Source of the DNA: an uncultured Bacteroidota bacterium
GTDB taxonomy: Bacteria > Bacteroidota > Bacteroidia > Flavobacteriales > Flavobacteriaceae
Reading direction: 5' to 3'
Length of the DNA: 35,386 nt
NCBI GenBank assembly: GCA_902619855.1
Contig: CACNGE010000011.1
Coordinates: forward strand, 7,501-42,886
Below, in pieces: positions 8,566 to 19,532 of this stretch. How positions within the stretch are numbered: position 1 is the stretch's first letter; each line of letters opens with the position of its first letter. The notes beneath the pieces were generated by a model. It was given only the letters and a program-made list of their open reading frames with translations, had not been told where the DNA came from and ran no database searches. The position numbers were made by a program, and so were the translations under genes.

Positions 8566-9600
8566 ATGCTACAATCGATTAAACAGTCTTTTCGTTTTGC
8601 GATATTCTCTGTCGTGATATTTGTTGTTTCTTTTATCATAGTGTTTTACTTTCCTAACGCTAGCGTAGATGACGACGATCAGTCAATCTTTGTGCCTACT
8701 GGAACCACTTTTGATGAGTTAAAAGAGATCATACGACCTCATATCAAAAGTCCAACCACTTTTTCATTGGCTGCAATTGCCAAACGTTTCGACACACCTC
8801 GAGTAGGTCATTTTAGGATCAAATCAAGTATGGGCAACCAGCAAATTATCAATACTTTACGCTCTGGAAACACTCCAATTCAGGTTGTTTTTAACAACCA
8901 GCAAACAGTTGAGCACTTGGTGGGACGTGTTGCTAAACAACTCGAAATAGATAGTCTTACGCTTCTAAATGAAATCAAAAGTGAACGTTTCTCAACAGCT
9001 GTGAAGCTCAGCAGTGAAGAACTGTTGAGCTTGTTTTTACCAAACTCCTATGAGATGTATTGGAACATATCTGCAGTTGATTTTTGCGATCGCATGCGTG
9101 TTGAAAACGATCGGTTTTGGGACGCGAACAGAGAAGAAAAGCGCAAAAAACTCAAACTGAGCAGAGCTGAAGTGATCAGTCTTGCTGCTATTATCAACGA
9201 GGAATCTAAAAAAGTAGATGAGCGACCTCGTGTGGCGGGGGTATATCTAAATCGATTACGAAGGGGCATGAAACTACAAGCTGATCCAACAGTTGTCTAT
9301 GCTATGAAGCGCAAAGCCAATGATTTCGATTTGGTTGTTCGGCGTGTTCTCTATAAAGATTTACAAATCAAATCACCTTATAATACCTACAGAAACAGAG
9401 GATTACCTCCTGGCCCCATCACCATGCCAGACGTGAGTTCAATAGACGCAGTGCTAAATGCAGAGTTTCACAATTATCTCTATTTTGTTGCTGACCCAAG
9501 CAATGTTGGTTATCATTTATTTGCGAGTACTTACAAGCAGCACCTAGCAAATCGTGATATATATATACGTTGGCTCAATAAGGGTCGCATCATGCGCTAG
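8566..9600 (+). CDS. mltG: Endolytic murein transglycosylase MltG
   Basis: MltG (YceG-like, 344 residues) cleaves nascent glycan strands in the periplasm and is thought to set their length. One N-terminal membrane helix (about 10-29) is followed by a LysM-like region and the YceG catalytic domain. The segment AAIINEESKKVDERPRVAGV contains Glu212, which aligns with the catalytic Glu218 of E. coli MltG; the downstream LQADPTVVYA and RGLPPGPI motifs are also conserved. It lies 3 nt after dapF. The 3' end overlaps the convergent RsmI-like gene by 11 bases, leaving no room for a terminator between them. Confidence 0.95.
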   Translation: MLQSIKQSFRFAIFSVVIFVVSFIIVFYFPNASVDDDDQSIFVPTGTTFDELKEIIRPHIKSPTTFSLAAIAKRFDTPRVGHFRIKSSMGNQQIINTLRSGNTPIQVVFNNQQTVEHLVGRVAKQLEIDSLTLLNEIKSERFSTAVKLSSEELLSLFLPNSYEMYWNISAVDFCDRMRVENDRFWDANREEKRKKLKLSRAEVISLAAIINEESKKVDERPRVAGVYLNRLRRGMKLQADPTVVYAMKRKANDFDLVVRRVLYKDLQIKSPYNTYRNRGLPPGPITMPDVSSIDAVLNAEFHNYLYFVADPSNVGYHLFASTYKQHLANRDIYIRWLNKGRIMR

Positions 9601-10315
9601 GTTGTAAATACAGAAAGATGCATGGTCGCTTGTGAAGATCGAGTTCTCCTTTTGTCCATTCAGAAACTGCTTTTGTTTGTATCATTTCGCTAGGTAGATT
9701 CAAGTCGCATGCTACACTTAATAGGGTATGAGGTGACAGTTCTCCGATCAGCAATTCATAGCAACGCACATTGCGATAAGGAGTTTCAATAAAAATTTGT
9801 GTTTGATTGTTTTGAAAAGAAAGACGTTCATATTTTTTGATTGCCTTTTTACACTCATGCTTGTCAATTGGGAGATAGCCATGAAATGCAAATTGCTGTC
9901 CATTCAGTCCAGATGCCATCAGCGCCAAAAGGATGGAAGAAGGTCCTACAAGTGGGCAAACCTCAATTTGAGATTGATGTGCAAGAAGCACTAAATCGGC
10001 TCCAGGGTCTGCCACACCAGGGCAGCCAGCATCAGAAATGAAAGCTATGTCATGCCCAGCCATGCAAGGGTCTAGAGTACTGATCAATTGCTGTTGGGTT
10101 GTGTGCTTGTTAAGCGTTTGAACATTGAGCTTGTCTTGCGATTTGTTTGGACACCAACTTTTGATGTATGCACGACCAATTTTTTCTTTTTCAAAAACAA
10201 AATAATTGATCGAGTCGATGATTTTTCCAATGGACTGAGACATCACATCACTGGGAGTATTGTGGCCTAGGGTGTTTGGAATCAAATAAAGTTTTGCAGT
10301 GGATTTACGCATCAT
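9590..10315 (-). CDS. Tetrapyrrole-methylase-fold SAM-dependent methyltransferase, RsmI-like
   Basis: A 241-residue protein of the tetrapyrrole methylase fold to which 16S rRNA methyltransferase RsmI (2'-O-methyl-C1402) belongs. Recognisable features are the N-terminal KLYLIPNTLG, the SAM-loop sequence AFISDAGCPGVADPGADLV and VGPSSILLALMASG. The N-terminus differs from classical RsmI (usually LYLVPTPIGN), so this is more likely the second RsmI-like paralogue found in Bacteroidota, and its substrate is uncertain. Two tandem ATGs (10315, 10312) are possible starts; both overlap the upstream phosphatase gene by 8-11 bases, consistent with coupled translation in a dnaA-led operon. Confidence 0.85.
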   Translation of the reverse strand: MMRKSTAKLYLIPNTLGHNTPSDVMSQSIGKIIDSINYFVFEKEKIGRAYIKSWCPNKSQDKLNVQTLNKHTTQQQLISTLDPCMAGHDIAFISDAGCPGVADPGADLVLLAHQSQIEVCPLVGPSSILLALMASGLNGQQFAFHGYLPIDKHECKKAIKKYERLSFQNNQTQIFIETPYRNVRCYELLIGELSPHTLLSVACDLNLPSEMIQTKAVSEWTKGELDLHKRPCIFLYLQPSA

Positions 10316-10763
10316 TTTCCTCCCATTTTTTTACAATGCGATCGCATGCATGATTTACCAAATCAAATACTTTTTGAAACCCATCATCACCCCCATAATA
10401 GGGGTCAGGTACAGGCATTGAACCCATGTCTGCTGCTTCACAAATCAACTCTACTTTGTCAATATCAGCAGGGGTGTTGGCTTGTGCAATAACGTCTCTA
10501 TAGTTCTGTCGATCCATAACATAGATATGATCAAAATCGCCAAAATCCTTGGGTTCAAATTGTCGTGCACTTTGATATCGAATATCGATTCCATTTTGCT
10601 TGGCAACTTCAATCGATCTGGGATCAGGCGGACTACCAATGTGATATGAACCAGTTCCTGCAGAATCAACAAAAGAATCAGGTAGCATTTGCGCCATAAT
10701 GCCATTGGCGAGGGGGGAACGACAGATATTTCCCAAGCACACCATAAGGATTCGCTTGGTCAT
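10305..10763 (-). CDS. Low-molecular-weight protein tyrosine phosphatase
   Basis: A 152-residue cysteine phosphatase. The P-loop CLGNICR (Cys9, Arg15) matches the CX5R signature, with the following Ser16 as expected, and the general-acid motif DPYY occurs in VPDPYYGGDDGF near residue 120. The protein has the full length and all catalytic residues of the family. Bacterial members act on phosphotyrosine in exopolysaccharide kinases or on small phosphoesters; the substrate is not visible here. The gene starts 5 nt after the dnaA stop and overlaps the RsmI-like gene, so it is probably cotranscribed with dnaA. Confidence 0.93.
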   Translation of the reverse strand: MTKRILMVCLGNICRSPLANGIMAQMLPDSFVDSAGTGSYHIGSPPDPRSIEVAKQNGIDIRYQSARQFEPKDFGDFDHIYVMDRQNYRDVIAQANTPADIDKVELICEAADMGSMPVPDPYYGGDDGFQKVFDLVNHACDRIVKKWEENDA

Positions 10764-10768
10764 GGGTT

Positions 10769-12196
10769 CTAGTTCGAGAATTTCTTGGTAAGGTCTTCGA
10801 CGTACTTGCGGAATTGTTTGTCGGTAAATGCCAAGTTGTCAACTGTTTTACAAGCATGCAGCACTGTGGCATGATCGCGATGACCAATTTGTTGACCGAT
10901 ATTAGCTAAAGAAGCCTTGGTTAGTTTTTTAGCAAAAAACATAGCCAACTGTCTTGCTTGCACAATGTGGCGTTTACGTGTTTTTGACTGTAGTGTTGTC
11001 ACATCCATTTTGAAATAGTCTGACACAACTTTTTGGATGTAGTCGATTGAAATTTCTCTTTTCGTGTTTCTGACAAATTTCTCAACTACTCGCTTGGCAA
11101 GTTCAGGTGTTACTTCCAGTTTGTTAAAGGAAGACTGAGCGATCAAAGAGATGACAGCTCCTTCAAGCTCACGAATGTTTGTTTTAACTGACTTGGCCAC
11201 ATACGATATAATGTCGTCTGACAATTCAACTCCATCTCTGTACAATTTGTTTTTTAGAATTGAAACACGCGTTTCATAATCAGGTTTTTGGAGTTCAGCA
11301 GAAAGCCCCCATTTAAATCGGGAGAGTAATCGCTGCTCTATGTCTTGCATGTCAACTGGTGCCTTGTCAGAAGTTAAGATAACCTGTTTTCCATTTTGAT
11401 GTAAGTGGTTAAAAATATGGAAGAACACATCCTGCGTCCCAGACTTTCCTGATAAAAACTGTACGTCGTCAATTATTAATACATCGATGAGTTGGTAGAA
11501 GTGAATGAAGTCATTCCTATTATTTTTCTTAATGGCATCAATATATTGCTGAGTAAATTTTTCAGCAGAAATATAGAGTACAGTTTTTTCAGGATAATTT
11601 TCTTTGACTTGAACACCAATGGCGTGTGCAAGGTGTGTTTTCCCCAACCCAACACCTCCAAAAATAAGTAGAGGGTTAAAGGACGTCCCACCTGGTCGAT
11701 TTGCTACTGCAATACCAGCAGATCGCGCAAGTCGGTTGGAGTCGCCTTCCAAAAAGTTGTCAAAACTATAGTTGGCATTTAATTGTGATTCAATTTTGAG
11801 GTTGCGAATTCCAGGGATGATAAATGGGTTTTTGAGTCCTGATGTTTCCCCTTGACTTGGTGCTTCAATACTTTGATTATCAATACCTTTTCGACCACTA
11901 CTGGGTATCTTTTGTGTAAAGGGAAGTTTGCTGCCGTAGGTGTTTTCCATTCTGATAATGTAAACTAGACGAGCATCATCACCGAGTTCTTTGTGGAGTA
12001 AAGTTTTGAGGATTTTGATGTAATGCTCCTCAATCCATTCGTAGAAGAATTTACTTGGTACTTCTATGTTTAGCGCATTATCTTTTAGCTTGATTGGCAC
12101 AATAGGTTTGAACCATGTTTTAAATGCTTGAGAATCTATATTGTCCTCAACAAAACTCAAGCATTTTTCCCAAACAGATTCAGCAGTTTGCTGCAT
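10769..12196 (-). CDS. dnaA: Chromosomal replication initiator DnaA
   Basis: DnaA (475 residues) binds DnaA boxes and melts oriC. Domain I covers about 1-85 and a variable linker about 90-130. The AAA+ domain III has Walker A GGVGLGKT (180-187) and Walker B VLIIDD (239-244). Domain IV ends with the DnaA-box recognition signature GHRDHATVLHACK (438-450). The start ATG at 12196 is preceded by an A-rich leader with two runs of eight A, typical of Bacteroidota genes that lack Shine-Dalgarno sequences. The gene leads a three-gene minus-strand group with the tyrosine phosphatase and the RsmI-like methylase. No dnaN or recF follows, unlike the classical dnaA locus. Confidence 0.98.
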   Translation of the reverse strand: MQQTAESVWEKCLSFVEDNIDSQAFKTWFKPIVPIKLKDNALNIEVPSKFFYEWIEEHYIKILKTLLHKELGDDARLVYIIRMENTYGSKLPFTQKIPSSGRKGIDNQSIEAPSQGETSGLKNPFIIPGIRNLKIESQLNANYSFDNFLEGDSNRLARSAGIAVANRPGGTSFNPLLIFGGVGLGKTHLAHAIGVQVKENYPEKTVLYISAEKFTQQYIDAIKKNNRNDFIHFYQLIDVLIIDDVQFLSGKSGTQDVFFHIFNHLHQNGKQVILTSDKAPVDMQDIEQRLLSRFKWGLSAELQKPDYETRVSILKNKLYRDGVELSDDIISYVAKSVKTNIRELEGAVISLIAQSSFNKLEVTPELAKRVVEKFVRNTKREISIDYIQKVVSDYFKMDVTTLQSKTRKRHIVQARQLAMFFAKKLTKASLANIGQQIGHRDHATVLHACKTVDNLAFTDKQFRKYVEDLTKKFSN

Positions 12197-12385
12197 TCTT
12201 TGTCGTTTTTTTTGTTTTTTTTGTTTTCCGTTGGGGCTTCTACTGACAAAGTTTCATTAAAAACTCAGTAACAAATATGCATGGAAAAAAATTGAAAAAA
12301 AACTTTTTTGGTATTGAATTTTAAGAAACTTTTGTGCATATTATGGACGAAGAAATCAATTTACTTTTGTAAGAAAAGACTTATA
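12197..12385. promoter_or_regulatory. Divergent dnaA / thioesterase intergenic region
   Basis: This 189-bp spacer holds the A-rich dnaA leader (two T8 runs on the plus strand at 12206-12213 and 12215-12222), a second homopolymer patch near 12284-12308 with an A-run facing a T-run, and one near-match to a DnaA box (TGTGCATAT, 12333-12341; one mismatch to TGTGNATAA). A perfect -7 box for the thioesterase lies at 12362-12369. I could not find a convincing dnaA promoter box. A single near-match box is not evidence for oriC. Confidence 0.45.
12362..12369 (+). promoter_or_regulatory. -7 promoter box of the thioesterase gene
   Basis: TACTTTTG matches TAnnTTTG exactly. It lies inside the upstream extension of the thioesterase reading frame, so a transcript starting near 12375 could not encode the longer N-terminus. 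This supports the GTG at 12386 as start codon. Confidence 0.5.
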
Positions 12386-12790
12386 GTGTGTAAGAAAAAA
12401 TTTATCCTAAAACTAAAAACGCGCTATGCGGAAACTGACCAAATGGGTGTCATTCACCATGGTAGTTATGCTACTTATTTGGAACTTGTAAGAATTGAAT
12501 GGTTACGCTCCTTAGGGATGAGTTATGCAGAGCTAGAAAAGCAAGGCATACTGCTGCCAGTATTATCACTATCAATAGACTATAAACATCCTTTATATTT
12601 CGATGATGCGATCGAAATTGAAATCTGTATGAATCAAGAACCGAGTTCTATTATTGACTTTTCATACTCCATATATAATCAAGACAAAATACTTTGTACA
12701 ACTGCCAAAACCCGATTGGCTTTTGTCAGTGCTGAGACCAAAAAAATCATGCGTTGTCCAGCGTTATTTATCGATGCTCTTAGTGATTGA
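12386..12790 (+). CDS. Acyl-CoA thioesterase, YbgC/FadM-type hotdog protein
   Basis: A 134-residue 4-hydroxybenzoyl-CoA-thioesterase-like hotdog protein that should hydrolyse acyl-CoA thioesters. The signature YAETDQMGVIHHGSYATYLE includes the catalytic Asp in TDQMGV and the HHG-Y-Y-E-R pattern of the YbgC group. The frame is open upstream to a TTG near 12308, but that adds a lysine-rich, non-homologous tail and would lie upstream of the -7 box at 12362. The GTG at 12386 (reading MCKKKFILKLKTRYAE) gives the family's normal length of about 130-135. Its 3' end overlaps ribD by 11 bases. E. coli YbgC works with the Tol-Pal system, but no tol genes are nearby. Confidence 0.88.
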   Translation: MCKKKFILKLKTRYAETDQMGVIHHGSYATYLELVRIEWLRSLGMSYAELEKQGILLPVLSLSIDYKHPLYFDDAIEIEICMNQEPSSIIDFSYSIYNQDKILCTTAKTRLAFVSAETKKIMRCPALFIDALSD

Positions 12791-13823
12791 CCCATACTTC
12801 CAAAACATCTCCATCTAGCTCAGCAACCGATACTGGTGCGTTGGTAAATGATGATGTGTCTGGTGCCAATATCCCATCTCCAAATGATCCCTGCCCTGTG
12901 AATACTTTTGCCTCATCCCACATGCCAGCATCAATGAAATACTGAAGCGTTTTGGCGCCACCCTCTACCAAAACGGATTGTATGTTCTTGTGATATAAGT
13001 CGCTTAAAATTTGTTCCAATCCATTGCCTGAAAAATCTATAGACACATAGTTTATATGTTCATCGACTCGCGAATGATTTTTCGTGTAAACGATCACTTT
13101 TTGATCGGCTGCAAACATTTTGGCATTACGATCTATCTTTTCATTTGGGTCGATCAGAATGCGAGTGGGAGAGGGGCCATCAATTCGCCTGGTGGTTAAG
13201 ACGGGGTTATCGTCAACAGCAGTTTGGCTTCCAATTAAAATCGATTGCTCTTCAGCGCGCCACTGATGTGCTAATGTTCTCGAAATTGAATTGCTGATCC
13301 AAACAGGTTGATTGCTTTTTTTATGCTTTGGAGCAATGTATCCATCTTTTGTTTTTGCCCATTTTAATATCACATAAGGACGTTTACTATTAATGGCAGT
13401 GAGAAAACGTTTGTTGAGTGTTTTGCAAGACTCCTCTTCCACGCCAAGGTCAACTTTTATGCCTGCTTCACTTAGTTTCTCAACCCCCTGTCCATTTACT
13501 TTTTCAAAGGGATCAAGCATTCCAACAACCACATGTCGAATACCACTTTGAATAATTAAATCTGTACAAGGTGGGGTTTTGCCATGATGGCTACAAGGCT
13601 CTAGATTGACATATAAAGTAGACGTAGGCAAAGCACTGGTATCTTGAACAGAACGAATGGCGTTTACTTCTGCATGTGGTTCTCCTGCTTTTTGATGCCA
13701 ACCCGATCCAATGATCTTATTGTTGGACACAACGACAGATCCAACCAGTGGGTTGGGATAGGTGTTTCCAAGCCCTCGCTGTGCCAGCTCTATACATTTG
13801 TTCATAAATTTGGAGTGACTCAT
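12780..13823 (-). CDS. ribD: Bifunctional riboflavin biosynthesis protein RibD
   Basis: RibD (347 residues) deaminates the pyrimidine ring and then reduces the ribosyl side chain in riboflavin synthesis. The N-terminal zinc deaminase (about 1-145) shows HAEVNA (His50, Glu52) and PCSHHGKTPPC (Cys77, Cys86), the complete zinc and catalytic set. The C-terminal reductase (about 146-347) has RPYVILKWAKTKDG and VEGGAKTLQYFID. Both activities should be intact. It stands apart from other rib genes, as is common in Flavobacteriia. It is divergent from the GNAT-prmC operon with 45 bp between them and overlaps the thioesterase at its 3' end. Confidence 0.96.
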   Translation of the reverse strand: MSHSKFMNKCIELAQRGLGNTYPNPLVGSVVVSNNKIIGSGWHQKAGEPHAEVNAIRSVQDTSALPTSTLYVNLEPCSHHGKTPPCTDLIIQSGIRHVVVGMLDPFEKVNGQGVEKLSEAGIKVDLGVEEESCKTLNKRFLTAINSKRPYVILKWAKTKDGYIAPKHKKSNQPVWISNSISRTLAHQWRAEEQSILIGSQTAVDDNPVLTTRRIDGPSPTRILIDPNEKIDRNAKMFAADQKVIVYTKNHSRVDEHINYVSIDFSGNGLEQILSDLYHKNIQSVLVEGGAKTLQYFIDAGMWDEAKVFTGQGSFGDGILAPDTSSFTNAPVSVAELDGDVLEVWVNH

Positions 13824-13837
13824 ACCAAATTTGATTG

Positions 13838-13845
13838 TACATTTA
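13838..13845 (+). promoter_or_regulatory. Candidate -7 box for the GNAT-prmC-ligA operon
   Basis: TACATTTA matches TAnnTTTG except for its last base and sits 23 nt before the GNAT ATG at 13869. No properly spaced TTG is clear, so this is a weak call based on position in the short divergent spacer. Confidence 0.3.
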
Positions 13846-13868
13846 AACTACAAAAATAAGCTAAAGAA

Positions 13869-14361
13869 ATGGCAACAGACCAATGGGAGATTCGTTTGGT
13901 GCGTCCTGAGGATAATGTTGTTTTGGCACAAGTCTTACGAGAGGTGCTGATCGAAATGAAGGTTCCATTCGATGGAACTGCTTTATCCGACCCCGAAATC
14001 GATACAATGTATGATGCCTATCAATATGTAAACGCCGATTATTGGGTCGTGTGTTATCGAAATCGCATTTTAGGAGGTGCTGGCATTGCCCCATTGCGCA
14101 ATGGTCCTGATGGGTATTGTGAGTTGCAAAAAATGTATTTTCTTCCAAAAGCAAGAGGAAAAGGGTTGGGTAGTCAAATGATGCACAAATGTTTGCAACA
14201 AGCCAAAAGCTTTGGCTTTACAGATTGCTATCTTGAAACAATACCAAATATGATGCACGCTCAAAAACTATATCAAAAATGGGGATTTGAATATATCGAA
14301 CATCCACTAGGCAATACTGGTCATTGTTCTTGTCCTGTATGGATGGTTAAATCGTTGCGAG

Positions 14362-14372
<11 letters not shown>
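13869..14372 (+). CDS. GNAT family N-acetyltransferase
   Basis: A 167-residue acetyl-CoA-dependent N-acetyltransferase. The acetyl-CoA pyrophosphate-binding motif A is visible as LPKARGKGLGSQMM (R/Q-x-x-G-x-G/A pattern) near residues 95-108, after the beta-strand core ELQKMYF. The C-terminal part YLETIPNMMHAQKLYQKWGF is also typical. The substrate cannot be read from sequence. The gene's end overlaps prmC by 11 bases, so it is translationally coupled to a release-factor methyltransferase; a RimI-like protein-modifying role is conceivable but only inferred from this neighbour. Confidence 0.88.
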
Positions 14373-17202
<2,830 letters not shown>

Positions 17203-17204
<2 letters not shown>

Positions 17205-17229
17205 TGTTACAAATATAACATTTTGTTTT
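17203..17229 (+). terminator. Weak intrinsic terminator after ligA
   Basis: AGTGTTA (17203-17209) and TAACATT (17216-17222) form a seven-pair, AT-rich stem with one G-T pair and a six-base loop. The tract TTTTGTTTTCTTTTT follows. The stem begins within the ligA stop codon. Low GC makes it weak, so partial read-through into the next operon is possible. Confidence 0.4.
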
Positions 17230-17277
17230 CTTTTTAAAAAAGAATCGCAATTATCATGTTTTGAACAGTGGAATCAC

Positions 17278-17285
17278 TAATTTTG
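17278..17285 (+). promoter_or_regulatory. -7 promoter box of the DUF6913-dapA operon
   Basis: TAATTTTG is an exact TAnnTTTG match ending ten bases before the ATG at 17296. It predicts a leader of only a few bases. A TTG at 17261-17263 is 14 nt upstream, shorter than the usual 17-23. Confidence 0.5.
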
Positions 17286-17295
17286 TTCCCCGAAA

Positions 17296-17796
17296 ATGTT
17301 TAAAAATCGAGTTGTTGAAAAGGCTCTAGACGAGCTATCGAATCGGACAGTAAATAAGCCTGATACTGTTCGGACGGTCATTTGTTTGATTGATTTGAGC
17401 ATCTTGAATGAGCCAAATTTGAACTCCTATATCCAGGAGCTTTTCGGAATAAAAAAGAATAAAATCATGACTGTGTATTATGCACCAAAGCGTTCGAAAG
17501 AATTTGCATCTTACAGTCCATTGTTTTGCAATCGCCACCTGCATTGGGATGGTACACTTATTCATCCGATGAAGAAGAAGATTATGTCCAAAAAATATGA
17601 TTTGTTATTCAATTTTTTTATACAAGACAATCGCACGCTACAGTCTATTTCTTCTCACGTAAAAGCAGATTTTAGAATTGGCTATGCAACAGTCGATCAC
17701 AGACTGAATGACTTGATGCTCGGAAATGAAAACAATTTGACTGAACAATTTTTCAACACTTTCAATAACTTTTTCTTTAAAATCAGTACAGAATGA
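17296..17796 (+). CDS. DUF6913 family protein
   Basis: A 166-residue soluble protein with no signal peptide or membrane helix. I recognise it as the flavobacterial DUF6913 group by its size, its place just before dapA and blocks such as RTVICLIDLS and LLFNFFIQDN followed by DFRIGYATVDHRLNDLML. There is no visible catalytic motif, so I make no functional claim. Its stop overlaps the dapA start as ATGA, which implies coupled translation and a link to DapA level, activity or a shared growth-related role. It has its own promoter-like box upstream. Confidence 0.75.
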   Translation: MFKNRVVEKALDELSNRTVNKPDTVRTVICLIDLSILNEPNLNSYIQELFGIKKNKIMTVYYAPKRSKEFASYSPLFCNRHLHWDGTLIHPMKKKIMSKKYDLLFNFFIQDNRTLQSISSHVKADFRIGYATVDHRLNDLMLGNENNLTEQFFNTFNNFFFKISTE

Positions 17797-18677
17797 GCAA
17801 GTCCCCATATATTGGAACAGGCGTTGCAGTCATCACCCCATTTAATTCAAGTCTAGAGGTTGATTATCAGTCTCTACGTCAACTCATCAATTATTTGATT
17901 GAAAATGATATCGATTATTTGGTTGCTATGGGCACAACAGCAGAGTCGTCAACCATTTCTGTGGAAGAGAAGAAACAGATTTTTGACTGTTTTATCGAAA
18001 CAACTGCCAATCGTGTGCCCTTGGTCATGGGGCTTGGGGGCAACAATACTGCTGCACTAGCACAATCTTTACAACAGGTTGACACGAAGGGGTTTTCTGC
18101 TATATTATCAGTTTCACCCTATTACAACAGACCAACGCAAGAGGGGATTTATAGACATTACAAAGCTTTGGACGCTGCAACCCCATTGCCACTCATATTA
18201 TATAATGTTCCTGGAAGGACTGCTACAAATATCTCTGCTGAAACAACATTGAGAATTGCGCATGACTGCCCAAATGTGATTGGAATTAAAGAAGCCAGTG
18301 GGGATTTGGTGCAAGGAAGGGAAATTCTTGCGGGTCGACCAGAGGGGTTTGTTGTTGTTTCGGGTGATGATGAAACAGCAATCCCATTGATTCAATCTGG
18401 TGCTGAGGGTGTCATTTCAGTTATTGCTGGTGGATTCCCAAATTTGTTTAAATCAGGTGTACAAGCTGCAATCGAAGGAGATCACAAAAAGGCTGATGAA
18501 ATCGCAAATCTTGTTCAATCAATCGCTGATCAAGTGTATGCTGAAGGCAATCCAAGTGGAATCAAGGCAGTGCTTACACTTCGTGGCATGATTGAGAATC
18601 AACTTAGATTACCTTTAATTCCAGTTTCTGATGCTGTTAGATCAGCATTAAAAACTTTTGTGGATAAGTACGATTAG
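17793..18677 (+). CDS. dapA: 4-hydroxy-tetrahydrodipicolinate synthase DapA
   Basis: DapA (294 residues) condenses pyruvate with aspartate semialdehyde, the first committed step to diaminopimelate and lysine. The TIM-barrel enzyme shows the Schiff-base Lys166 (VIGIKEASGD), Tyr137 and Arg142 in ILYNVPGRTA, and the Thr pair in MGTTAES (48-49). All active-site residues are present. It overlaps the DUF6913 gene by 4 nt and is followed after 36 nt by bamD, which has its own promoter-like element. DapF, at 7783, completes the same pathway. Confidence 0.97.
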   Translation: MSKSPYIGTGVAVITPFNSSLEVDYQSLRQLINYLIENDIDYLVAMGTTAESSTISVEEKKQIFDCFIETTANRVPLVMGLGGNNTAALAQSLQQVDTKGFSAILSVSPYYNRPTQEGIYRHYKALDAATPLPLILYNVPGRTATNISAETTLRIAHDCPNVIGIKEASGDLVQGREILAGRPEGFVVVSGDDETAIPLIQSGAEGVISVIAGGFPNLFKSGVQAAIEGDHKKADEIANLVQSIADQVYAEGNPSGIKAVLTLRGMIENQLRLPLIPVSDAVRSALKTFVDKYD

Positions 18678-18679
18678 CC

Positions 18680-18709
18680 TTGGGTTTTTTGTTCAATTGT
18701 CTAACTTTA
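18680..18709 (+). promoter_or_regulatory. Promoter of bamD
   Basis: TTG (18680-18682), a 19-nt spacer and TAACTTTA (18702-18709, one mismatch at the last base of TAnnTTTG) form a well-spaced Bacteroidota promoter. Four bases separate the box from the bamD ATG, again predicting a leaderless or near-leaderless mRNA. Confidence 0.5.
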
Positions 18710-18713
18710 CACC

Positions 18714-19523
18714 ATGCAAGAACTAAAAATTAAAATATCATTTCTAGGATTGATTTGTATGCTCTTCCAGTCTTGTGGGCCCTATCAAAAAGCACTGAAG
18801 AGTGAAGATATAAAACTCAAATATGACATGGCTGAGGCTTATTATGATGAGGGTGATTTTCGAAGAGCAAAAGGACTTTTCGAGCAATTAAAACCAATTT
18901 ACAGAGGTAAGCCACAGTCAGAACGAATCACTTACTTTTATGCAAACTGCTTGCTGAATACAAAGTCCTATATATCAGCAGCTTACGATTTTGAGTCCTT
19001 TACAAAAGCATTTCCCAACAGTGACAAACTCGAGGAGGCTTATTATCTCATTGCTTATGCTTATGCTGAGATTTCTCCTGTATACAGCCTAGATCAAAAA
19101 GACACTGAAAAAGCACTAAACAAATTGCAAGACTACATCAATCGTTATCCTAATAGCGAACGAATGGAAGAAGTCAACAATTTGGTGGAGGAATTGTTGC
19201 GAAAACTCGAGCGAAAGTCTTTTGAAAATGCCAGACAGTTTTACACCATCAGGGATTATAAAGCAGCCATCAAAGCAATTGACAACTTCATAGGCGATTT
19301 TCCAGGTACTCCTTTTCGTGAAGAAGCGATGTTTGTACAGTTTAAATCTGCTGCCATACTCGCCATAAATAGTGTTTTTTCTAAGAAAGAAGAACGCCTC
19401 GATAATGCAGTTGCTTATTATGATGATTTTATCAGATCCTATCCTGATTCTGAATTTATAGAACAGACGAACTCGATTAAAAATGATATCGAAAAAGAAA
19501 TTACTACATTTGCATCCAATTAA
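18714..19523 (+). CDS. bamD: Outer membrane assembly lipoprotein BamD
   Basis: BamD (269 residues) is the essential lipoprotein partner of BamA in beta-barrel insertion. A lipoprotein signal peptide ends at Cys21 (LFQSCGP). The rest is a run of TPR-like helical repeats, with the typical pattern AEAYYDEGDFRRAKGLFEQL, then FESFTKAFPNSDKLEEAYYL and later YINRYPNSERMEE. Length and layout match BamD/YfiO. It begins the downstream gene series with the omega subunit 9 nt later, an arrangement familiar from other Bacteroidota. Confidence 0.94.
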   Translation: MQELKIKISFLGLICMLFQSCGPYQKALKSEDIKLKYDMAEAYYDEGDFRRAKGLFEQLKPIYRGKPQSERITYFYANCLLNTKSYISAAYDFESFTKAFPNSDKLEEAYYLIAYAYAEISPVYSLDQKDTEKALNKLQDYINRYPNSERMEEVNNLVEELLRKLERKSFENARQFYTIRDYKAAIKAIDNFIGDFPGTPFREEAMFVQFKSAAILAINSVFSKKEERLDNAVAYYDDFIRSYPDSEFIEQTNSIKNDIEKEITTFASN

Positions 19524-19532
19524 AAATTTGCT

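Noticed and set aside
12197-12385. oriC next to dnaA
   Set aside because: Only one imperfect DnaA box is visible and no repeat array. Homopolymer runs alone are common in AT-rich spacers.
12308-12385. Longer thioesterase N-terminus from a TTG near 12308
   Set aside because: The extra 26 residues are lysine-rich and unlike YbgC proteins, and a -7 box lies inside this stretch.
18659-18667. Perfect DnaA box (TGTGGATAA) at the end of dapA
   Set aside because: It is a single site inside coding sequence (codons around Val-Asp-Lys) with no cluster or AT-rich unwinding element nearby. One exact 9-mer in 35 kb is compatible with chance.
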